64,000 bases of DNA from Candidatus Oscillochloris fontis (lineage in GTDB: Bacteria > Chloroflexota > Chloroflexia > Chloroflexales > Chloroflexaceae): contig NZ_RYFD01000003.1 of assembly GCF_004138135.1 (NCBI RefSeq), forward strand, positions 62,001 to 126,000. The letters are read 5' to 3'. The translations under genes and the position numbers were made by a program. The notes below the pieces were generated by a model. It was not told where the DNA came from and made no database searches. It was given only the letters and a program-made list of their open reading frames with translations. The first letter of the stretch is position 1. The number at the start of each line of letters is the position of its first letter. This document shows positions 24,387 through 33,084 of the stretch, piece by piece.

Positions 24387-24959
24387 ATGGCAGGGATTCA
24401 TCCGCTTCGTAGAGCGGCCGCAGCCGAGCCACGTTATGTACAACTTGGGGGACAAGCTGTACATATCTTTCGCTTCGCCGCCCCACCAAATCTAGCCTAC
24501 GAATATTTCTGCGATGTCCCCGCCGTCTTCTCGCTCCTCCCCGATGCGCTTGAGGTCTACCCCTATGCGACCGACCGCTACCGGTTGGTGGTGGGTGCCA
24601 CCGATGGGCATGGCCACACCATGGCGGGGGTCTTCGATCTGATCACCATCCACGAGCCGGGTGAGGCGATCCGCGTGGTTCCCGATGAGCATGGCCCACC
24701 GATCAATATGCCGGGGCTGATCTTTAGTGGCTTCCTCGCCGCTGAAGCGGTCTTCTACCCCGATCAGCATGGCACATCGGTGGAGTATACGGTCAATATC
24801 GAGATGGATATTCCCATCCCCTCCATGCTGTGCATGATGCCCCACCAAGTGCTTCAAGGTCTCGGTGAGAAGGGCATGGAGTTGAAGATGAACCATATGA
24901 TTACCGGCTTCACCCGCAGTGTGACCAACGATTTCCATACGTGGGTGCGGGGCGGGTAA
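24387..24959 (+). CDS. DUF1997 family protein (SRPBCC-like)
   Basis: 190 aa; ATG 24387 with AAGGAG at 6 nt. The sequence (FCDVPAVFSLLPDALEVYP..YRLVVGATDGHGHTMAGVFDL..VEYTVNIEMDIPIPSML) fits DUF1997, a START/polyketide-cyclase-like fold frequent in cyanobacteria, plants and other phototrophs. Such folds bind hydrophobic ligands, so a pigment or lipid ligand is conceivable. No membrane helix. Monocistronic, with its own promoter and a strong terminator downstream. Confidence 0.75.
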   Translation: MAGIHPLRRAAAAEPRYVQLGGQAVHIFRFAAPPNLAYEYFCDVPAVFSLLPDALEVYPYATDRYRLVVGATDGHGHTMAGVFDLITIHEPGEAIRVVPDEHGPPINMPGLIFSGFLAAEAVFYPDQHGTSVEYTVNIEMDIPIPSMLCMMPHQVLQGLGEKGMELKMNHMITGFTRSVTNDFHTWVRGG

Positions 24960-24976
24960 TCACTCCTGCGAAAGCA

Positions 24977-25015
24977 GAGAAGGGCGCAGCAACATTTGGT
25001 TGCTGCGCCCTTCTC
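24977..25015. terminator. Bidirectional terminator hairpin
   Basis: A perfect 17-bp stem (GAGAAGGGCGCAGCAAC, 24977-24993, with 24999-25015) and a 5-nt loop between convergent genes. Confidence 0.88.
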
Positions 25016-25034
25016 CATATTCACGCTCACGCCT

Positions 25035-25367
25035 CTACCAGCGCCGCCCTCCCCCCACTTCATTGAAATATAAGACTTCGGCCTTGAAGGTTGCGGTGCC
25101 AACCGTTAAGAGATCACCTTCATTAATACGTTGTTGCCCGCGCACGGGTACTCCATTGAGAAAGACCTGGGCGTTCATGTCGAGCGGAATGATGAACCAG
25201 TGATCAAGAACGACCCGAATCTGGGCATGCTGAGGGAGAATGTGGCGATCATGCAGCACCAGATCGCAGTCATTCGCACTCCCGATCAACATCTGCCGCC
25301 CGGTAATGGGCATCTGGATACCAACCCGCGACCCAGAGATCCCGGTAAGGAACAGTGACTTTGCCAT
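25035..25367 (-). CDS. FHA-domain protein with altered phosphothreonine-binding residues
   Basis: 110 aa, a single FHA domain; ATG 25367 follows AAGGGA. The overall pattern is clear (LIGSANDCDLVLHD..HAQIRV..FLNGVPV..INEGDLLTVG). However, the invariant GR appears as GS (MLIGSAN), and the SxxH motif as LPQH. Both residues that contact phosphothreonine in canonical FHA domains are changed, so it may bind an unphosphorylated partner. No kinase gene is next to it. Confidence 0.85.
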   Translation of the reverse strand: MAKSLFLTGISGSRVGIQMPITGRQMLIGSANDCDLVLHDRHILPQHAQIRVVLDHWFIIPLDMNAQVFLNGVPVRGQQRINEGDLLTVGTATFKAEVLYFNEVGGGRRW

Positions 25368-25524
25368 AGCAGATCCCTTCCCTGGAGTGGACATTACTTG
25401 TATGGTGATGCATTAAAAATAGAGCGGATATCCATTGTAGCACGCATACAAGGCAATGACAATAGGGGATCTATTCATCCTTGGGTAAGGAAACTCCATC
25501 ATCGCCGGGTTGCCTGATCATCCC

Positions 25525-25548
25525 GTAGGGGCGATGCTTCGCCCCTAC
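25525..25548. repeat. Minimal family B hairpin
   Basis: GTAGGGGCGA and TCGCCCCTAC around the loop TGCT, a collapsed family B copy. It supplies the TAG stop of the gene ending at 25545. Confidence 0.8.
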
Positions 25549-26249
25549 TCGGCCCGTTTCAGGTACTCGATCACCCCGGCGGCCCCTAGGCGTAGCTCCA
25601 ACCCCAACACATGCTCCAGCGCTGGTCGGTAGGGATGCGGGGCGTTGATCATGCGCTGGGCCGCCAGATCACACCCGATCCAGCGCAGGTGGTGGTACGC
25701 GACCCATTCGGCGAAGCCTTCGCGCAGTACTTCATCGTGGAGCAAGGGGCAAAACTCGGTTTGCCAAGCATGGGCATATTCGTGGGCTACGGTGGTACGG
25801 AAGGTAAGTTTGGGTAGCCCGTAGAGCATGTAGATGGTGCGCAGGTGTCCGGCGCGCTGGTAGAGGCCCAGGATGTCCGCACCCTCGGCGGGAAGACGCC
25901 CGCCCTGGCCGCGAATCTGGGCCATGGTTGGCGCATCCACCACGCGGAAGGCAACCCCCACATTCAGGCGTAAGCCAAACTGATTGATCAGCGCCGCCAC
26001 GGTCTGGTGGAAGATCTGCTCAGCCGCGTGGGGATCGTAGATCGCCGTGGCATGGCATGCCGCGCACTGCCGCCGCCCATCGTGCAGGCTCCAGTGCTGG
26101 TTGCCCAAGGGGGCACCGCAGGTGGCACAGCGCGGGCGGCTGGCAATACAGTCGGGACAGTAGCGCTCAGGACGGTCAATCAGGCCAAAGAAGACCGCCC
26201 CAAGCGGTTCGCCACAACTGGCACAGATTGTGGGTTCATGGCGGGGCAT
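25545..26249 (-). CDS. LIM-like zinc-finger protein with DA1-like HExxH metallopeptidase domain
   Basis: 234 aa. The N-terminal ~65 residues hold four CxxC/CxxH zinc pairs (CASCG, CPDC, CATCG, CAACH) arranged like a LIM domain. The C-terminal part has TTVAHEYAHAWQ, an HExxH metallopeptidase motif, followed about 20 residues later by EVLREGFAEWVAYHHL, the third-ligand region. This order and the HExxHAW signature resemble plant DA1, a ubiquitin-activated LIM-peptidase that limits organ growth. A bacterial substrate is unknown. Four bases separate it from the alpha/beta hydrolase gene; probably co-transcribed. Confidence 0.75.
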   Translation of the reverse strand: MPRHEPTICASCGEPLGAVFFGLIDRPERYCPDCIASRPRCATCGAPLGNQHWSLHDGRRQCAACHATAIYDPHAAEQIFHQTVAALINQFGLRLNVGVAFRVVDAPTMAQIRGQGGRLPAEGADILGLYQRAGHLRTIYMLYGLPKLTFRTTVAHEYAHAWQTEFCPLLHDEVLREGFAEWVAYHHLRWIGCDLAAQRMINAPHPYRPALEHVLGLELRLGAAGVIEYLKRAE

Positions 26250-26252
26250 CGT

Positions 26253-27119
26253 TTAGCCTGGATTGGAAAGGAAGGCGCGAACTAGGCGGGCAAATTCGGC
26301 GGGGCGTTCGTCCTGTACCAGCATTGAGGCGCGGTCAATCACCTCTAGGCGGGCACGGCTGTTCATCTGCACAAACTCGTCGGCTTTGCGTAGCGGGGTG
26401 GTGGTGGCCTGCCGTCCCCAGATCACCAGGATGGGCATGCGCAGTTGCGGGTAGACCGCCGCAATATCGCAGGTGAGCAACCCACTCACAAAGCAGACCG
26501 GGGCATGCTCGCTGCCCGGAATCTGCGCCGGGGCGTAGAAACCGGCCATCGTCTCTGGGGTAAAGGTTGCGGGATCGTTATAGGCTTGGCGCGCCAGGAA
26601 GAAGCGCATGCTGCGCTCGCTGGTCAGTTGGCGGAAGACCCACAGCCCCAAGGGGCCATCGAGCAGCCGGTACAACCCCCAGTTGAAGGCACCGGGCGGG
26701 GTGGAAAGTTGCGAGATCCCCACCGGGCAGGCGAGCACCAAGGCGCTAACAAGATCGGGTACCCGTGCGGCAGCGGCAATCGCGTAGGCTGCGCCGAGCG
26801 AACTCGCGATCAGCACCGTGGGTGACCCGATGCGCTCCAGTTGCGCCACCGTCTGATCAATATAGTCCTCGGCCTGATAGACTCGCGCCGGACGATCTGA
26901 GTTTCCGTAGCCCAACAGATCGAAGGCATGCATGGTATAGTCGGACTGCAATTGGGTGAAGGGACCACGCATCTCAAATGCCGAAGCGGCGGCATTGATG
27001 CTATGCACCAGCAACATCGGCTGGCCATTCCCAGCGCGGTAGGTCGCAATACGATGGCCGCGCCAAGTGTCGTACTCGGGTTGGACAGGCAGAAGGGGCA
27101 GGGGCTGTTGAGCATTCAT
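26253..27119 (-). CDS. Alpha/beta-fold hydrolase homologue lacking the catalytic Asp and His
   Basis: 288 aa; ATG 27119 follows AGGA at 9 nt; upstream frame is repeat. The fold signature is good (LLVHSINAAASAFEMRGPF, FDLLGYGNSDRP, IASSLGAAYAIA with nucleophile Ser). The acid position, usually GxxD in PxLxIWGxxD, reads IWGRQATTTP, and the His position (usually GH before hydrophobic-EERP) reads RASMLVQDERP. Only the Ser of the triad is visible. It may be a binding or chaperone-like pseudoenzyme. BchO-type proteins are one relative worth comparing in a phototroph. Confidence 0.8.
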   Translation of the reverse strand: MNAQQPLPLLPVQPEYDTWRGHRIATYRAGNGQPMLLVHSINAAASAFEMRGPFTQLQSDYTMHAFDLLGYGNSDRPARVYQAEDYIDQTVAQLERIGSPTVLIASSLGAAYAIAAAARVPDLVSALVLACPVGISQLSTPPGAFNWGLYRLLDGPLGLWVFRQLTSERSMRFFLARQAYNDPATFTPETMAGFYAPAQIPGSEHAPVCFVSGLLTCDIAAVYPQLRMPILVIWGRQATTTPLRKADEFVQMNSRARLEVIDRASMLVQDERPAEFARLVRAFLSNPG

Positions 27120-27146
27120 GGTACGGTTCCTGCAAACATTCCTCTG

Positions 27147-27266
27147 GTGGGGCTGGGGCGGCTGCGCCGCCCCAGAAGATTTTTTGTTGTTTTTTGGCGG
27201 CGCAGCCGCCAAAAAACAACAAAAATTGGGGTTTGGGGCTTCAGCCCCAAAGACTTTGCCCATGCC
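27147..27266. repeat. Family A element, left terminus lost
   Basis: Forward orientation: GGGGCGGCTGCGCCGCCCC stem, central TTGTTGTTTTTTGGCGGC hairpin with GCAG loop, TTTGGGGCTTCAGCCCCAAA stem, right end GACTTTGCCCATGCCC. A further CATGCCC/GGGCATG stem follows immediately. Confidence 0.88.
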
Positions 27267-27358
27267 CGTTACCGGGCATGCCTACACCGGCACAGGTCGG
27301 CGTATAATACGATTATAATATGAGCGCGATGGTTGTGCTTGCCTGAGGATGATATGGT

Positions 27359-28021
27359 ATGCGTTTTGAGGTTGCAGCACTAGATTCCTATGCGAGCCGC
27401 ATTACCAGTGGCCTAGCCTATCTGGGTGGTTTGTTGATGCTGCCGCTCCTCTTCGCCTACCTCGCCAACCTGCGCTGGGCCGGGTTACTTGTCCCTGCGG
27501 CGCTGGCTCTGCCGTTAGCCCTCTTTATGCTGCTCTGTTATGCGGCACAACCAAGCCTCTATCTGATCGAGGAGCAAGCCCTGGTGATCACCCGCCGTTG
27601 GTGGCGGCCCTTGCGCATTCCGTTTGACCACGTAAGTGGCGCGTCATCGGCGAGCGCCCTGGCAGATGTGCCCCGCTCCGGGTTACGCTTCGCCTTCAAT
27701 CCGGGTATCTTCGGCTACCTCGGTCCGTTTCACCTCGCCCCCTATGGCGAGACCTTCTTTCTGGCCACCAACCGAGCCCGCCTAGTGGCGGTGGCTCGGA
27801 TCGCTCGCCCGCCGCTCATCCTGAGCCCGGCCCGCCCGCGTGAGTTTGTCGTGGCACTCAATGAGCGCCGTAGTCAAGCTGCTCTCGATCAACTTACAAC
27901 TGGCAAACTGGGTCTAGCTGAGGCGGCGATCCTTCAGGATGCTCCTGCGTCCTCTCGATCCGCGTTTGTCAGCTTTGAAATGCAACAAGGTCGTTATGTT
28001 CGACACCGTACTGATCGCTAA
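27359..28021 (+). CDS. Membrane-anchored PH-like domain protein
   Basis: 220 aa. Two hydrophobic helices (about residues 18-36 and 42-62) followed by a PH-like (bPH) region with a YLIEEQALVITRRWWRPLRIPFDHVSG start. The cytoplasmic tail is basic. Function unknown; similar small proteins are common in Actinobacteria and Chloroflexi. The 3' end overlaps the biotin carboxylase start by 26 bp, so translation may be coupled. Confidence 0.65.
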   Translation: MRFEVAALDSYASRITSGLAYLGGLLMLPLLFAYLANLRWAGLLVPAALALPLALFMLLCYAAQPSLYLIEEQALVITRRWWRPLRIPFDHVSGASSASALADVPRSGLRFAFNPGIFGYLGPFHLAPYGETFFLATNRARLVAVARIARPPLILSPARPREFVVALNERRSQAALDQLTTGKLGLAEAAILQDAPASSRSAFVSFEMQQGRYVRHRTDR

Positions 28022-29765
28022 CCGAGGCGAGATCGCGCTTCGGGTCATGCGCGCATGCCGCGAGTTGGGCCTGCGCTGTGTCGCCGTCTATTCCGAGGCT
28101 GATCGCGAGGCTCCGCATGTGGCCTATGCCGACGCGGCCTACCTGTTGGGGCCTGCACCTTCCGCCGAGAGCTATCTGAGCATCCCACGTATTATTGAGG
28201 TGGCGCAGCAGGCTGGGGCCGGAGCCATTCACCCTGGCTATGGCTTTTTGGCCGAGAATGCCGACTTTGCGCGTGCGGTCGCTGCGGCTGGGATGGTCTT
28301 TATTGGCCCACCGCCCGAAGCGATGGAGCGCATGGGTGGCAAGACTGCGGCCCGCCGTGAGGCGACGGATGCCGGGGTGCCGCTGGTGCCGGGTACCCTA
28401 GAGCCGCTCGAGTCGCTCGATGAGATCCGGCGCTTGGGCGATGCCTATGGCTACCCGATCGCGATCAAGGCGGTGGGCGGTGGTGGCGGGCGTGGTCTGC
28501 GCGTGGTACGCACCCCCGATGAGATCGCCGATGCTTTTGCCAGCGCCCGCCGCGAGGCTGAGGTGGCGTTTAAGAACGGGGCGCTCTATGTCGAGAAGTA
28601 TCTGACCAACCCGCGCCATATTGAGATCCAGATCCTCGCCGACACCCACGGTAACGCGGTCGCGATTGGTGAACGCGATTGCTCGGTGCAGCGCCGCCAC
28701 CAGAAGTTGATCGAGGAGTGCCCCTCGCCCGCGCTCACCCCGCAGATCCGCGCCGAAATGGGCACAGCGGCGGTGCGCTTGGCCACTTCGGTCAATTATG
28801 TTGGTGCCGGGACGCTCGAATTCCTCTTCGAGGATGGCCACTACTACTTCCTGGAGATGAATACCCGCATCCAGGTCGAACATACCGTCACCGAGATGGT
28901 CTTTGGGGTTGATCTGGTCAAGGCCCAGATCCGCATCGCGCAGGGTGAAAAGCTCTGGTTGCGCCAAGAGGATCTGGTGCCACGAGCACACGCGGTGGAG
29001 TGTCGCATCAATGCCGAAGATCCGCTGGCCAACTTCCGCCCCGCGCTAGGGACGGTGGGGGAGTACCGCGAGCCGAGTGGCTTGGGGGTGCGGGTTGATA
29101 GTGGTATCCGTGCCAATTATGCCATCCCGCAGTTCTACGACTCGCTGCTGTCCAAGTTGATCACTTGGGGTGCGGATCGTAACGAGGCCATCGCCCGCAT
29201 GCGGCGCGCACTGGCCGATTACCAGATCGGTGGGGTGATCACGACGATCCCCTTCCATCAGGCCGCGATGGCCCACCCGATCTTTATCAGTGGGGATGTG
29301 AGCGTCAACTTCATTGGCCAGCACCCGGAGTTGATCGAGACCACCCGCAGCTTCGCGCCGCCCGCCCCGGAACCGGGGACGAGCGAGACTCCCACCGAGC
29401 CGCGCAACCTGACCGTCGAGGTCAATGGGAAGCGCTTCGGGGTGCGTCTGTTTGGCGATCTGCCAGCGGGAGCCGCACCTGCCGCTGCCGCTGCCAAGAG
29501 CAGCCGCCGTGGCCCGGAGCGGCGCGGATCATCGCAGATGGCGGTCAAGGTGGATGGTGTCGTCAGCCCCATCCAAGGGCGGGTCGCGGCGGTACGCGCC
29601 ACCCCCGGCCAGGAGGTCACGGCAGGCCAAGTGCTCTTCATCATCGAGGCGATGAAGATGGAGAACGAGATCACCGCGCCGCACGCAGGTAAGCTAGGTG
29701 AGGTATTGGCACAAGAGGGCACCACGGTAGAATCCGGGGCCGTACTCGCAACCTTCCAACACTAG
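27996..29765 (+). CDS. Biotin carboxylase fused to biotin carboxyl carrier domain
   Basis: 589 aa. Start ATG 27996 (MFDTVLIANRGEIALRVMRAC) has AAGG 6 nt upstream. Biotin carboxylase and ATP-grasp domains fill about residues 1-450 (GGGGGRGLRVV glycine loop; MNTRIQVEHTVTE). An Ala-rich linker leads to a BCCP domain ending in EAMKMENEI, the biotinylated Lys, and a short tail. It is the alpha subunit of an acetyl- or propionyl-CoA carboxylase; in Chloroflexus relatives such enzymes also serve the 3-hydroxypropionate bicycle. The carboxyltransferase subunit is not in the window. Confidence 0.93.
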   Translation: MFDTVLIANRGEIALRVMRACRELGLRCVAVYSEADREAPHVAYADAAYLLGPAPSAESYLSIPRIIEVAQQAGAGAIHPGYGFLAENADFARAVAAAGMVFIGPPPEAMERMGGKTAARREATDAGVPLVPGTLEPLESLDEIRRLGDAYGYPIAIKAVGGGGGRGLRVVRTPDEIADAFASARREAEVAFKNGALYVEKYLTNPRHIEIQILADTHGNAVAIGERDCSVQRRHQKLIEECPSPALTPQIRAEMGTAAVRLATSVNYVGAGTLEFLFEDGHYYFLEMNTRIQVEHTVTEMVFGVDLVKAQIRIAQGEKLWLRQEDLVPRAHAVECRINAEDPLANFRPALGTVGEYREPSGLGVRVDSGIRANYAIPQFYDSLLSKLITWGADRNEAIARMRRALADYQIGGVITTIPFHQAAMAHPIFISGDVSVNFIGQHPELIETTRSFAPPAPEPGTSETPTEPRNLTVEVNGKRFGVRLFGDLPAGAAPAAAAAKSSRRGPERRGSSQMAVKVDGVVSPIQGRVAAVRATPGQEVTAGQVLFIIEAMKMENEITAPHAGKLGEVLAQEGTTVESGAVLATFQH

Positions 29766-29769
29766 CCCC

Positions 29770-30399
29770 ATGCCAACCACGGTCATTACGCTGCGGCCAG
29801 CTACCTCCACAGATGTGGAGGTGCTGGCCGTGCTGCTCGTACAGCTCTACCATGTCGAAGCGCCGGGTGTGCTGCACGGGCCGCTGGAGGAGCAGCAGCG
29901 CTTCTTCCAGCACCTGATTGGCTACGAACTCGCGAGTGGTAGCACGGGCCGTTATATAGCACTTGATCCCAATGGTAAGATCGTCGGCACACTCGGCCTA
30001 CGCCAACCGGGATGCACATTTGTTATGCTGCTGCCGCCCGGAACCCTGCGTATGGCACTCAACACCATCGGGCTGGCCGACACCCTAAGGCTCATCTTCA
30101 ACGGCCTGCGCAACGCCTGCGCCCCCGAAATCACCCTGGCTCCCGGCGAGTTCTACCTCTACAGTCTGGTGGTGGACGAAACCATGCGCTACCGTGGCAT
30201 TGGAGCCAAAATGCTCAGTACCATCGAGACTATCGCCCGCCAACTTGGTGGCCATACGCTGCTGCTGCGCGTGCTTACCAACAACACCTCCGCCCTACAG
30301 CTCTATCAACGTATGGGCTACCAGATGGTAGCCCATACGCCTTCATTTTTAGAGCAGATCGCCATCCCCAGTGCGGTGATGCGCAAGGTGTTGGGGTAA
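29770..30399 (+). CDS. GNAT-family N-acetyltransferase
   Basis: 209 aa, 4 bp after the biotin carboxylase gene. The acetyl-CoA site is recognisable as LYSLVVDETMRYRGIGAKMLSTIE (Q/RxxGxG/A variant RYRGIG), then NNTSALQLYQRMGYQ at the typical C-terminal position. A central ~40-residue insertion (MLLPPGTLRMALNTIGLADTLRLIF) is hydrophobic. Substrate unknown. The family A element begins 5 bp after the stop and duplicated the stop region. Confidence 0.85.
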   Translation: MPTTVITLRPATSTDVEVLAVLLVQLYHVEAPGVLHGPLEEQQRFFQHLIGYELASGSTGRYIALDPNGKIVGTLGLRQPGCTFVMLLPPGTLRMALNTIGLADTLRLIFNGLRNACAPEITLAPGEFYLYSLVVDETMRYRGIGAKMLSTIETIARQLGGHTLLLRVLTNNTSALQLYQRMGYQMVAHTPSFLEQIAIPSAVMRKVLG

Positions 30400-30403
30400 C
30401 TCT

Positions 30404-30553
30404 AGGGCATGTGCCAAGTCCTTGGGGCTGCGCCCCAAACTCCAATGTTTGGTGTTGTTTGGCGGCGAAGCCGCCAAACAACACCAAACAAGATCTTCGG
30501 GGGCGGCTACGCCGCCCCCGCACCCCCACCGGCGGTGACTTTGCCCATGCCCT
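30404..30553. mobile_element. Complete family A element with 12-bp target duplication
   Basis: 150 bp in reverse orientation with both termini (AGGGCATGTGCCAAGTC and GACTTTGCCCATGCCCT) and three stem-loops; the central hairpin is TTTGGTGTTGTTTGGCGGC with matching arm. The flanks TGGGGTAACTCT (30392-30403) and GGGGGTAACTCT (30554-30565) match at 11 of 12 positions. The left copy includes the GNAT stop codon. Confidence 0.9.
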
Positions 30554-30670
30554 GGGGGTAACTCTACCAACACACAAAAAATACCCAATGCCGGGTATAA
30601 TATGCCCAGCAGGCGCACCCGCGCCCATCTTGATCTGCACAGAACCATCTGCCCTGAGGAGCCAGCAACC

Positions 30671-32113
30671 ATGCCCAAGGATGTCATTACCACCCGGGCC
30701 AAAGACTATAACCAGTGGTACCTCGATATTGTGCGCGAAGCCGACTTGGCCGAGGTGGCCGAGGTTGTGCGTGGCTGTATCGTCTTTAAGCCGACGGGCT
30801 GGGCGATCTGGGAGATGATGCAGCGCGCTCTTGATGATCGCATCAAAGAGACGGGCCACAGTAATGTGCAGTTTCCGTTGCTCATCCCCAAGAGTTTCAT
30901 TATGAAGGAGGCCGAGCATGTGGATGGCTTCGCGCCCGAAGTGGCCGAGGTGACCCGTGCCGGGGGTGAGGAACTGACTGAACCCTATGTGATCCGCCCG
31001 ACCAGTGAGACGATTATCGGCCACTTCTACAGTAAGTGGATCCGCTCCTACCGCGATCTACCGGTTCTCTACAACCAGTGGTGTAACGTGATGCGCTGGG
31101 AGATGCGAACCCGCCCCTTCCTGCGTACCTCGGAGTTCATCTGGCAAGAGGGCCACACCGCCCATGTGAACGAGGCTGAAGCCGAGGCCGAGACGCTCAA
31201 GATTCTGCATGAGGTCTATGCCGATTTTGCCGAACAGGTGATGGCGGTGCCGGTCATTCGTGGCCTCAAGACCGAGAATGAGAAGTTCCCCGGTGCGCTG
31301 CGCTCCTACTGTATCGAGGCGATGATGCAGGATGGTCGCGCACTCCAAGCCGGAACCTCGCACAACCTGGGTCAGAACTTCGCTAAAGCCTTCGAGATTA
31401 CCTATACCGACCATAACAACACTGTTCAACATACATGGACGACGAGTTGGGGTGTCAGTACGCGCCTGATCGGAGCCTTGATCATGACCCACTCCGACGA
31501 CGAGGGCTTGGTAATTCCGCCCCGCCTCGCCCCGATCCAAGTCGTGGTGGTGCCGATCTTCAAGAATGAGGCCGAACGCGAGAAGGTTATGACCACCGTC
31601 AGCGCACTGACCGCCACCTGGAAGGGGCTGCTGCGCTTCAAGATTGATGAGCGCGATAACCTCTCACCGGGCTTCAAGTTTAACGAGTGGGAGATGAAGG
31701 GTGTTCCGGTACGGATCGAAGTTGGCCCCAAGGATGTTGAGAAGGGCAGCGTGGCTATCGCCCGCCGCGACATTCCCGGACGTGAGGGCAAGAGCTTTGT
31801 GCCCCAGGAGGGGCTTACCGCCCGTATCCAGACATTGCTTGAGGAGATCCAGGAATCCCTCTTCGCACGCGCCCTGCGCTTCCGCGAGGAGCATAGCGCC
31901 GATGTGCAGACCTATGATGAACTCAAGGTTCAGGTCGAGCGTGGGTTTGCACGCGCCTACTGGGCCGGAAGTAGCGCCGATGAGAAGCGCATCCAAGAAG
32001 AGACCCGCGCTACCATCCGCTGTATTCCGCTCGATCAGCCCGGTACCACCGGTATCTGCGTTTATACCGGCAAAGAGACGACCCAGCAGGTGATCTTTGC
32101 CCGTGCATACTAG
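30671..32113 (+). CDS. proS: Prolyl-tRNA synthetase, archaeal/eukaryotic-like (short) type
   Basis: 480 aa from ATG 30671, with GAGGAG at 9 nt. It charges tRNA-Pro. N-terminal MPKDVITTRAKDYNQWYLDIV, class II motifs including motif 2 (RWEMRTRPFLRTSEFIWQEGHT) and HTTWGVSTRL-like motif 3 (HTWTTSWGVSTRLIGALIM), followed by anticodon-binding and C-terminal zinc-like regions. It lacks the large editing insertion of the ~570-aa bacterial ProS. A TATAAT at 30596-30601 may be part of its promoter, without a clear -35. Confidence 0.97.
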   Translation: MPKDVITTRAKDYNQWYLDIVREADLAEVAEVVRGCIVFKPTGWAIWEMMQRALDDRIKETGHSNVQFPLLIPKSFIMKEAEHVDGFAPEVAEVTRAGGEELTEPYVIRPTSETIIGHFYSKWIRSYRDLPVLYNQWCNVMRWEMRTRPFLRTSEFIWQEGHTAHVNEAEAEAETLKILHEVYADFAEQVMAVPVIRGLKTENEKFPGALRSYCIEAMMQDGRALQAGTSHNLGQNFAKAFEITYTDHNNTVQHTWTTSWGVSTRLIGALIMTHSDDEGLVIPPRLAPIQVVVVPIFKNEAEREKVMTTVSALTATWKGLLRFKIDERDNLSPGFKFNEWEMKGVPVRIEVGPKDVEKGSVAIARRDIPGREGKSFVPQEGLTARIQTLLEEIQESLFARALRFREEHSADVQTYDELKVQVERGFARAYWAGSSADEKRIQEETRATIRCIPLDQPGTTGICVYTGKETTQQVIFARAY

Positions 32114-32151
32114 CTGAAAGCTTCCCGGAAGCTCAGTCAGGAGAGTAGACG

Positions 32152-33015
32152 ATGAGTACGAGCCTAGCAGATCTTGGCCACTACCTCAAAGAGCATGCCG
32201 ATCAGAGTCTGCAAGATCTGACCGACCAAGTATATGATGAGAGCGCCGCCTATCGCAGTAATCAAGGCAAGGAGGGAATCTACCAAACCTTCCGCACCTC
32301 ATTGCTGATGATCAGTGATGCCCTCATCAGCGGCTCAACCGAGAATATCATCTCACGACTCTCCAACGTCGGGGCTGATCGCGCCCACGAGGGCTATCTC
32401 ATTGAGGATGTCTTACTCGGCATCCGACTATTACGCGAACTGATTTGGGATCAGCTTGAGCGCTGCATGGTCGTCAAGGGCGACATGCCCATCGTTGAGG
32501 TGCGGCTGCTCGAACGCATGCTGCACCTCCTCAGCCGCACGATGATGGTGGGCTATAGCCAGACCTTCCAACAGACGATCCAGGCGGTGGAGAAACAGGC
32601 CGCCGAGATCGAGGCCCAGCGCTACACGATCCGCGAGATCGGGACGCCGATTCTGCCGCTCTACCCCGGCGTGATCGCCTTACCGCTCGTGGGCGCGATT
32701 GACAGTTACCGCGCCACCCAAGTCCTTGAGCGCCTGCTCGAAGAGATTAGCGCGAAGCAGGCCGACATCGTGATCATTGACATTACCGGGGTGCCGGTGG
32801 TAGACACGGGAGTAGCAAACTACCTCCTCCAGACTGCGCGCGCCGCGCAGTTGATCGGGGCGCAGGTGGTGTTGGTGGGTATCGGCGCGGAGATCGCCCA
32901 GACCTTGGTGCAACTGGGGGTTAATCTGAGCCAACTCAAGGTGCATGCCACCCTCCAGGATGGCATTCGCTACGCCCTACAGCAATTGGGCTTTGAGATT
33001 AGGGCGATCTCGTAG
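32152..33015 (+). CDS. RsbR-type STAS-domain protein
   Basis: 287 aa, soluble; AGGAG 10 nt upstream. The N-terminal ~150 residues are helical (RsbRD-N/globin-like sensor fold in this family), joined by a helix to a C-terminal STAS domain: PGVIALPLVGAIDSYRATQVLERLLEEI and IIDITGVPVVDTGVANYLL, keeping the phosphorylatable Thr. Predicted stressosome-type scaffold or sensor. No cognate RsbS or RsbT gene nearby. The membrane paralogue is at 3200-4150. The TAG stop is in repeat B5. Confidence 0.88.
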   Translation: MSTSLADLGHYLKEHADQSLQDLTDQVYDESAAYRSNQGKEGIYQTFRTSLLMISDALISGSTENIISRLSNVGADRAHEGYLIEDVLLGIRLLRELIWDQLERCMVVKGDMPIVEVRLLERMLHLLSRTMMVGYSQTFQQTIQAVEKQAAEIEAQRYTIREIGTPILPLYPGVIALPLVGAIDSYRATQVLERLLEEISAKQADIVIIDITGVPVVDTGVANYLLQTARAAQLIGAQVVLVGIGAEIAQTLVQLGVNLSQLKVHATLQDGIRYALQQLGFEIRAIS

Positions 33016-33084
33016 GGGCGAAGCATCGCCCACCAACCTCATTCGGGGTTCCCTGCTCCATGGCGGGCGATGCTTCGCCCCTAC
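33012..33084. repeat. Family B palindromic element between convergent genes
   Basis: Arms GTAGGGGCGAAGCATCGCCC and GGGCGATGCTTCGCCCCTAC. Its two ends contain the stop codons of both neighbours (33013-33015 plus and 33081-33083 minus), so the 73-bp element is the entire intergenic region. Confidence 0.92.
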
